DNA of 64,000 bases from the NCBI GenBank assembly GCA_035222895.1, contig JAVYIG010000630.1, positions 62,001 to 126,000 of the forward strand. Direction: 5' to 3'. The notes below the pieces were generated by a model. It was not told where the DNA came from. It did no database searches and worked only from the letters and a program-made list of their open reading frames with translations. The DNA is from Strongylocentrotus droebachiensis (taxonomy: Eukaryota > Echinodermata > Echinoidea > Camarodonta > Strongylocentrotidae). Made by a program: the position numbers and the translations under genes. Of this stretch, positions 41,701-52,433 are shown piece after piece. Position 1 is the stretch's first letter. Each line of letters begins with the position of its first letter.

Positions 41701-44700
41701 GCAGATAGTCCTAGTAGAACTTGAATCAGACAAAACATCCAAGAAATTACATTTTACTTTTAATTGGACTTACAACAATAAACATAACAATTAAGAATGA
41801 TATAATTAGAGCTTTTATAAAGAGCATAAGAGAGTAGTGTGCATGAATGTGAGTGTCTTACCTTTACAAGTTTGTCCATATCATCCACTACTCCTGGTAA
41901 GTCTGACAAGGCATTGAAGATTTGAGCTGAATTATCCAACGATAACAGCTCCTCTTCCTATCAAACAAATTAACAATTTACAAAAATCATATACAGAAGG
42001 ATTACAACAATGGACTCAATTAAAAATAAGACAATTCTCTTTTTTCCTTAAAATCAGAAATAAGCTAGTTACATATATATACATTAACTAAATGCACAAC
42101 ACTTCATAACTGACTGATGATGTATGCATGTGCTGCATGTATAGGTGAACACTTTTATCATGGGATTCACACTCTGGCAAATCATTAACTAGAAATTTCA
42201 AGTTCCTCAGCAATGATTACACCCGTGTAGAGAGAATGGAATGTCCATGAAATGCCTTGCCTAAAGGAACACGCAACAGGACGAGATTCACACCCAGCAC
42301 CTCCTGACTAAGAATCTTACGTATAAACCACCATCCCACATTAATCTCACTTTTAAACATATAGCTTCAAACAGAAAATATGCAAATGCCTGGGTAGCTT
42401 CTGTAAACCAGAAACTTTCACATGAATGACACTTTCACAAATTCTGCAAGTGGTCAAGATTCACAAAAGTTTCATTTTTTCACAGCAAAAAAGTTTGGAT
42501 TTTATTCTAAAAATGTTGCAATCAAAATGGCTGTTATGAACTCTCTGCAAAACTCTCATTTCACACACCTTTCTGGATTTACAATAGGGTAATTCCTTGA
42601 AAATGTCAACTTTTGGTGAAATAAAGTGTCATTTTAACCTTTACCCCATTATGCCAGTGGAATACACATGATTTGACATAGATCTATGGAGCAATATCAT
42701 TGAAAGTAAACATCCATCCAATCCTAAGGAAGCCCTTACCTTCATTTTGAACATGGCAAGTGTGATCTGGAAGAGTACGATAGATCCATCGAAGAAGAAC
42801 ATATCCCAGACTCTCAGTAGCACCTTCATATGAACTACACTGGCGAAAGCAGTCAGGAACCAATGCAGTGTGATCAAGGATAACTCTGTAAGAATAAAGG
42901 TGAAAAGGAAAATTACAGATTATTTTGATTTGGTGTAATAGGATAAGATTTTATGTCCGTCTTCATGAATCATAAATGACTCTTAAAACGCTTATGCTGA
43001 AAAATTTGAAGTTCATGGCGAAAAAAGAAGGAACCACAATTTAATGCAATATAATAGAAAACATGTCACATTTCAGGAGTACTTTTATAATATACTCAGA
43101 AGAAGAGCAAGCATCAATTTACAATGAGGAAACATTTTGAAATATCATGAGTTATTTGTTGTTTTGTCCGAGTGTCTGATGTGTTGAGTGCCTAATCATG
43201 AATAACACCATTCACTGCTTCCCAACCTTGCAATACAATCTTGCTATTTTCAACTATTTTAACAAATGAATGCTTCAATGAGAAAACCATTAGTAAAAAA
43301 AAAAAATTAAAAAAAGACAAAAGCATGTAGATAGTCGTTTGATTCTCGCTTCTGCAACTATGGTATTTAGTCATAGAGGGCAGAACCCGGCAGCAATGTG
43401 TATATTTTGCAAAGGCACTTCCGGCTCCTATACAAATACAATGGGTCAAGAACTGGAAAGTCCAATAGTAATTAGAATTTCGGAACCAATAAACTTTAAG
43501 TAACAGAAAATGATGGTGTCTATATAGATCTCATGAAATTAATTGGGGAGTTCATGAAACCTGAACAATTTTTAGTAAAATAAGAAATTAGTTAAGACTG
43601 ATGTACATTCTCTATGGAAGCCTGAAGAAACTTTGTCTTATCATCTCGTATCCTCTTCCCCAGAATCGTCTGCGCATGTGCAGACCTGCGCAGGGTGGGA
43701 GGAAGGTCACCATCTACTGCCGAACATCTTATTTGCGGTAGGGTCAACTAAATTACTGGATTTATATTTGACAATGTCCAACTCACCTATATCATGGCTC
43801 TTAAGTAGCTGGTCAAGCTCTGGAAGATAGCTGACCATCAGTTGTCTTAATACTCTCTGGTCAGCCTAAAAGATATACACATCAAATCATCAAATCATCA
43901 AACAAATCTTGACAGTCATTGCAGAACAGGCTATTCGTAGCTTCTCTGGTATTCTTCCATTTGCTTTGGGACTGATCTGCATGATAACAGCCTTTATATT
44001 TGGATTTGAATTCAAATAAACAGCTTGGACACACATAATAATGACTGAACGCACAGACCAGTAATGCAAACATGATGATGTTCTATTACTTTTAAGAAGC
44101 AAAAAAGCATCTTTAACATTTAGACGTATTTCCATACATGGATTTGGATTTGGTTAAAATCACTGGAGGCTTGTTCAAATGTGATGTGGTAAATCGATAA
44201 AGTTCACCACAGCAAAATGTTGCTTTCTCTGTTTATGCATATAAACGGCAAGTGGGGTTGTGGTGAAGAAAAAAAGGTCTGTGCATACCAAAGACCCAAA
44301 TATGTAACGACTCATCCGTGTGTTATAAGCTACAGAAAAGTAAGACACACTACCCTTATTCCACTGTTTTACCGCCCCTTCTTTTTTTAATAGACAGTTT
44401 ATCATGGTCATATGGGAATGAGGCTTTGTACTTGCTTGAACTCCAAGTAGTGTATGTGAGAAGTATGACGGAGGAACAAAACCTTCTACGACTGAACACA
44501 TGATCCAGAAAGCATTTTAAATACAAAATGAAACCTCAGTCACACCAAACCAACTCCAAACCAACTGACTCTAGGACATTCCGAGCAATATGATCTTTTA
44601 CTTAAAAATCATGGAGAGCTATCTGTATCCTTAAAATAAAATATATTCAAAAGTGAAAAAGTATTTTAGACTTTTTATCAATTCGACACCAAGAACATGC

Positions 44701-47700
44701 AATCTCCTTGATAATAGAAAAGATGAACAATTTGAATAAAAATGTTATGCTTTTTAAAATACCTTTTACAAAATATTTTCATAGATGCTAACAGCTTTCC
44801 ATAATTGTTAAGTCCAACTTATTTTTAAGTTTGACTTAGGATCTTTGTGAAACACCCCCCTGGTGTCATTCTGCTGTCAGTCTCTTTGGTGTGACTTGGG
44901 TATTGTCTAAAGCCATTGACTTACCTGTACACCTAGGAGTGTATGTGAGAAGTATGATGGAGGAACGAGATCTTCTACGATTGAACACATGATCCAGAAA
45001 GCATCTTCTTCATCCATGAACAGAAGCAAAGAAGAGACAATCTGTAGGATGATAAGACATACAGTCAATCAAACAGACATGTTGCACATGTATACAAACA
45101 GAAAGCATAATATCTCCTATTTGATTCGACATACAATTAATTGTTCTCTTTTATTTTTATATGTCCGATCTTACTTCAGCTGTTGTTTTGTTTATAATGC
45201 AGATGTTTTTATTTGGCATCTTACAAATCTCACATACTATTATCAGCATTTAGTGCTGGCCCCATTTATTCTTTCAATGTTAAACATTCACATTTGATTA
45301 TTATATTGATGTACTTTTTTGACTGGATAATAAACTTCAAACTTCAAACATGTAAATAGAATTTGAAAGGTCTTAACAAACAAATACCGTAATTAACGTT
45401 GTATAAACCGCCCTCGTGTATTAACTGCACCCCTCTTTTTCACCCTCCAAAAAAAAAAAAAAAAAAAAAGTTTTTTTTTTTTTTGCCGACTTAAAAAACA
45501 GTAGAGGACCTAGTGTTAGAACCTTGTGGTACGCTGTGTAATAGAAGAAAAATTGGAGGAATTATTATTATAAACTACATATTGCAATCTATCAGAAAGA
45601 TTACTTTCAAACCAAGATGACTAACAAATTTGAGTGTTGTTCTAGTTTCCGAGTGGTGAATCAACACACCGATTACTGAGCTGGGAGACTTGCCAGGCAT
45701 AGCGCCAGGTGGAGGGGCATAAATCATTTAAAAAAAAAAAAAAAAAAAAAAAAACTTTTTTTTTTGGTGTACCGTGTATAAACCGCACCCCCGACTTTGA
45801 ATTTTTTTCGGCGGCAAAAAGGTGCGGTTAATACACCGTCAATTACGGTAGACAAAAGGTGCTGTGCAAGAGGGTGTCATTCAACATCATTGGAAAGGTG
45901 GTAGTTTGAGAGTGGCACAAAATATGGTACATTAATAAGACTTAGATATTTGTCATACTCTTCTTTGACCTGATTTGTATATTCCCTTATCTGTTGTTAT
46001 CTCATTTCTCAAATTAGAACCTGCGTAGAAGGGCAACCTGTTCTTAGTGGCTACTGTTTGTGTTTCCCTTACATCTAGGTAGCCTTGTCAGTTTTCATTG
46101 TACAGTCAAATCTGTCAATTAAGGCCACCCAAGGGAATCACATAACTTGGCCACTGTAGTTAGGTGACCTTTCCAGGCAAGTTCCTCAACACACATATCC
46201 TTCTAGAGGGAGATTATGTCAGTGACAACTACAGACAGGAAAATTTTATAGAGAGGTGGCCGCTAAGACAGGTTGTCACTGTATCATAAAGCTATACAAC
46301 AGTGGAACCTGTCTTTAAAGACCACCAAGGGAGACAAGAAAAGTGGTCTCTATAGGCAGGTGGTCTTTGTAGACAGGTGCCTATAGTACATGTTTCAATG
46401 AGAAACCATTTTCAAGGGAAACAAAAAATGTGGTCTTCGTAGACCAAGTAGTCTTTGTAGACAGGTGGTCTTTGTAGACAGGTGCTCACTAAAGCAGGTT
46501 TGACTGTACCATATCTTTCCCTTTCCTCCACTTACCACTCCTGTTCCTTGACAGTAGCCTATATCAGGATAGAGCCAGGAGATGCCTCTCAGGACCCTTC
46601 GTAACCTTGGGACGCCGGTGCTCTTCTGGTTTGAGAAACACGCATTGGTGGGCATGGTACGTAGCAGGTCCTGTACAAAGAATCATTGTATGAAAGCATT
46701 AGGAGATAATGTTTCAGCGTTGCTCATGAAAATTGTTAAGTGCTAATCTATTGAACCGAAATAAGGTGTTTGATGGCAATAGATATCTTCACATTGAAAA
46801 TTTAAAATACTTCCTGGCTGGCCGTTTCAAATCTACATGAAGATTCAATACCCTTGACAACCTTAACTGATGACTTGGAATATGATAAGGAGCAGTAATT
46901 GCTTGAAAAAAAAAGATATTTGCTTGTATTGTTTTGCCCCATAAAAGCCTGGAAATATTGCCCTCACACTTATTAGACTGCTTCTCTTTCAATGCAATCA
47001 AATTATAACTTTCATCACATAGCATCATCGCATATAAAGATCAAACATCCTTAAATCCTATACAAAAATTAAATCTATTATGTATTTGGATGAAAGTAGC
47101 TGTGGACACTATGTGCATTGTGTCTAAATGCAATAGGTAAAGAAGTTGTGGAGTATATCTGCTATTTACTGTGCATTTACATCGTGTTAGAGTATGAGGA
47201 ATGAAGGTAATATCTTGAGTACACATGGCTGCTTCATAAGTGTTGAAAGACTCCATGTATGTCTGTGTTGACATAACATATTCTCACCTTTTCTATTTGC
47301 TTGGCTGCCATAGACTGGTCACTGGAACTGGCTTTGATGATCTCCTATGATATACAAAGCAAAAGATAGATAGAAGCAAATATGTGCATGAACTAAATAA
47401 AACACAGGTAGAGCTTAAACATAGGTGAAAAGATTTATGTAGATAATGAACAGGCCTATAACAGGTGTTGTCAATCACCAGGATTAGCCTTCAGTTTTAT
47501 GACCAAAATGCCTTATGTAATGCTTTGTATTTGCTCATCCATTCCCACAACCAACTGACATTTTGAGATCTACGGTACTTGAAATGTTCTAAAGTATCCT
47601 TCATTCTTACAGGTACCACTTATTCCCACTGCATAGCACATTAATTCTGCTATCATTAGATTGACTGTACACTGTAATTGTCTCCTCTCACGTCATGAAT

Positions 47701-50700
47701 AAATTACACATATTCAAATCAGTTGCTTTGACCCGGAAGGTGTGAACTTCGGTATCTAAACAGAATAACGACTTATCACCCTCGTACGCACAAGAGTCAT
47801 GAGCGTTCGTCACTTCCAGAAATCCAATCTGTTAAATCATCAATAATTCACAGCCTCTGTTGCTTTCACCGATCAATATCCTGGGAGCCGGCCTTACTTA
47901 CCTTGTATGACATTTCGCTGCTACTCTTCTTCTCCTGCGCACCGCAGAGTCTCATCCACAGCTGATGTCTCATGCTGTGTGGAATGCCCTCGCGGACCAG
48001 CGAACGTAACTTCTCCGTCTGGGGTAACCGGCTGTCCATCTAGATTTGATTTGATTTGATTTGATTTGTTTTATTTATTTCTGTTTGATTTTCTTTTTTT
48101 CTTTTGCATTTTTACAAATACATAACAAAACAAAACATTGTAAATTGTACACATTTCAAAAGAATATAATGTTGAATAAAGTAACTAATCAAAAACATCA
48201 AACAGGAGGGTTGACAAAGTAAACAAAGCTTGATAGCATGACTACCCTCAATGGATACATAATAATATGATGATGTAAAGATGGAATTTGGGATATAATT
48301 TCTGAAATTTTATTTGCTTTATTAAGTGCAAACAACTAGAATTTAATTTACTTCAAATTCAGATGTAAAACATGATCTCATTCTCATATTTTCACCCGTT
48401 TCTTATTATTCTCACTATTAAAGCCTCTCTGTACTAGTTTGACTAGGAGGGATTAGACCACCCAGGGTGGTCACTGACAGGTGGTTATCTCATCAACTCA
48501 GCTCTCAATTAACATAAGAAAAAGAGGATCATGGGGGACCAATGGTCACTGATTAGGCATCGTTTTCTATATAGAGGGAGCAAGTAGCTGCAAGTAGTAC
48601 AGTGGGGCTTTAAATAAGTACAAACTAGAATTCAATCTACTTCAAATTCAGATGTCAAAACAATCTTGTTCCCATATCCTCACCCGTTTCTTATTATTCT
48701 CTCTATTTAAGTATGAGTTTGACATTGCGCCATGTATTAGGTGTGTATTCAATTTGTATTCTTAATATCGTACAGAAGGTCTCAAATTCATAATAATTAC
48801 ACATTGTTTGTAATAGTTGGCAGCTATGCAAATGTACCGTTAATCCCTAAAATCTTAGAAACTGAGATGGAAGTAGATTATATTACCGATTCCCATGTGA
48901 GATCTCCAACCTCTTTATTGTGAGCAAACTCAAAGTATGCTGTCCATTTCAATCTCTGCTGGGGGTCCTCTATGAACGGTTCACTCAGGAGCTTACTGGA
49001 GTTAGGCTCGGCTGCATCTGTATTGAGAATTGAAATCAGTCAAAATTAGTTCACTTTGAATGAGTTTAATGTGATATTATTGTATTAGAAACCATAAGAT
49101 ACCGGTACTCTTTACTTTGGTTCAGTTTGATTTGATTGAATTATATTCAGTTCAATTCAATTCAATTCAATTCAGTTCAGTTCAGTTCAGTTCAGTTCAG
49201 TTCAGTTCAGTTCGGCTCAGTTTGGCTCAGTGCTGTTTACTTTGGCTCACTTTTATCAATTTCAGTTTAATTCAGTTTGGTTCAATTCATTTATATACAG
49301 ATGGGTTCAATTTCATTCATTTTGGGTCATTTCAGTAGCTTTTAATTTGAATCTATTCATTTCAAATTCATAAATTTCAAAAAATCAAGAAAACATTTAC
49401 TAAGAAACAAAATATAAGATTTTTAAAAAATAAGATCCTCATGGGTAAAGGATTCAAATAAAAGCTTGGCCTTACATAAATTCACTCAAAAGAAAAATGG
49501 AAGACAATTCATCATAAATGATGACATAAAGAAGGTACATGCCTGGTGAAAAAGATATTGCATTTCCTGTATGATTTCTTAAAAATGCTCCAATGTAATA
49601 TTTGTCATATTTTGAAAAATTGCTAAAGACACTGCATCGTTAGAAATATATTTTCAACACTCTTCAGAAAAATCAACTGATACATGCTGCATATATACAT
49701 GTATTTAACAGTACGTTTACATGTTAGATCTTAAATGTCAACTCCATCTGGCCGTCATATGCCTGAGCTCCTATTTACAAGATTTCTTCCAAAGGCATAA
49801 TGAGACATGGAAGGTCAACGCTTTTGCAAAGCTTCTAATGAGCAGGGAGAATGCTTAAAGACCCTATCCGATGAAAAAACTATTTGATATAAACGGAAAA
49901 CTGAATGAATGCAGAATACAAATATAAAGGAATAAAAAGTATTTAAAACCTTCATTCTCCGTATTATGAGTCAACAGGGGTCAAATTTGCCGAAGTTACA
50001 GTGACGACATAACATGTGGACGCGACTGGTTCACCTACATGTATAGCTGAGGCGATGAGCCGCGCTTAATTAATGGAAATTCATTGTGAATATGGGTACT
50101 CCACATAAGATGATGTCAACTTCCAATTTTTTCAGCATTAGATTTTGAATTTTCAGAGAGCTGATACTCCTCCGACAGACACTAAAATGGCATATGATTG
50201 ATATTATTGTAATCTTATGGCTTATAAGCTTTTGGCTTATAAGCTTTCCGTTGATATATAATTCTTTTCATTTCATTTTTTCAGTTCGTATATGGTCTTT
50301 AATAAATGCATTGTCAAAGAGAATCTCTCATGAAATAAATATCTGAAGCCATCTGCACGCAACACCACAAAGGTAAAGAGCTGTCTTTTATATTAAAGGG
50401 CAAACAACCACATAAAGGAAAGGTCAAAATACACCTACGACAGTTATGTTGATGCCTGAAAATTCCTTCAACACAGCTTTACCATACAATATTTTTTTCA
50501 AAAAGCCCCACAAAAATTTTCCTTGAATTATATATTTCAGCCCTTTGCAATGAGAGTGATTAAACTGACTATGCAAATTACTTTGTATGTGATCAATTCC
50601 TACTAGTGCTGTAGTCAAACGTTTAACCGTCCGGTATCCGACCGCCCATGGCGGATTCCGTTTTCAATTGGACGGTTTCGTTTTCCCGTTTTTTTTTTTT

Positions 50701-50720
50701 TTTTTTTATAATTTTTTTTT

Positions 50721-50751
<31 letters not shown>

Positions 50752-52356
50752 AAGTTCCGATTTATGCACCTTCACCTGGCACTATGCCTGGCAATGTCTC
50801 CCAGCTCAGTAATCGGTGTGTTGACTCACCACTCTGAAACTAGAACGACACTCCAATTTGTCTGTCATCTTGGTTTGAAAGTAATCTTTGTAATAGATCT
50901 CAATATGTAGTTTATAATATTAATTCATCCAATTTTTACACATGCTGTACCACAAGGATCTATCCTAGGTCCTCTACTGTTTTTTATTTACATTAATGAT
51001 CTTACATTCTTCTAAAAACGACATTGTTACTATTATTTGTGACAAGTTCACATGCACAAATCGGCGCCTATAACTGCACCTTGCTTGTCGGCAAAAAACA
51101 AAAAACAAAGTTATTTTTTTTTTTTTTTTTTTTTAAATCGTTTAACCGAAAACCGTCCGGTTTTGACTGGCGGTTAAACGGAATTGGAGATATCCGTGAA
51201 GTTACAGCACTAATTCCTACACTATAAAATATAAACTTTATAGCTAGTGCTGCCTAAATACAACTACAAATCTATATTTACATTATCATTGCAGTAAATC
51301 AGTATTCAATATATGCCTATATATGCAAACTTGGAAACATGAGCAAACGCTACAATTCTGCTATGATTAAAAGCAAGTTCTTTGCACCACAAGGTGGGAT
51401 CGACATGGCCTGTTTTACAGACCAACACCTTTAATATTCACTCTTCAATAAGCGATGTATACTGGGCCATAATTGGTGGCAGATGCTGCTTGCCCCATTG
51501 TCGTCTTCATGCTCTAGTGCATGTACTGAATATCATCTTTCACAACAGTGTAGTAGCAAACATGGCAGTGAAGATTAGGAAAATCAGTGTACATGAATTT
51601 GCCTAGCACATGCTTAGAGTATAAATACATGTAGAGTATAATACATGTACATGTATGTTTGCAGTGATTGAATTAAAATCACATCTGTCTACTTGTGTAA
51701 AGTTGGAAGTAAACAAGGGATCAATTTTTTTAAAAATCTTCTGTTTTTATTTTACAGTTATATTTTAAACATAATTTTTAGAAATTACTTTTTGGTATAG
51801 ATTAATTGTTTATCAAATGAAAAATTAATTCATTGAGAGGTGTTTGTACAAAAAATATATTCCCTTTATCAAAATCTGAATTACAATTAAAAATAAATAT
51901 AATATGTCATCAGAAAATATATATATCACAGAACCTGTACTTATTTAAATTCAAATTGAAAAGAAAATGTAAAATATATAATGCAATGTATTTTAGGTTA
52001 AAAAAAGCTACCTATACACTGCAGCAGTTAGAGAGCATTTAGTATTTTATCAACATGTATGTAGATGTAGTCCCACTTACAAAGTTCAAGAGAGAAAGCC
52101 TAATATAGAGTCCCGCAATTCACAATAATATGCATGCATGCATTTATACATATGGCATAATACCAAACTGATTGCAATCTGTAATATCCCACATGAACTC
52201 AAGGTTGAATAAATAAGCCACCTTTTATTGAATCTATTGTGTGATGCAGTTGAAATAGAAATGACACCCACTTACCTTCCACTTCCACTCTATATCCAAA
52301 CTCGTCATATCGAAAATCTCCTACAGCACCGGCATCTTCAGTCTGTTTAGTACAGC

Positions 52357-52433
<77 letters not shown>

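Larger units (their letters stand above)
35005..41861. other. Intron 10 of SGSM3
   Basis: About 6.9 kb, AT-rich. It holds the family A MITE (36112-36478) and the MITE at 40647-40931. I see no exon-like segment or other gene. Confidence 0.5.
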
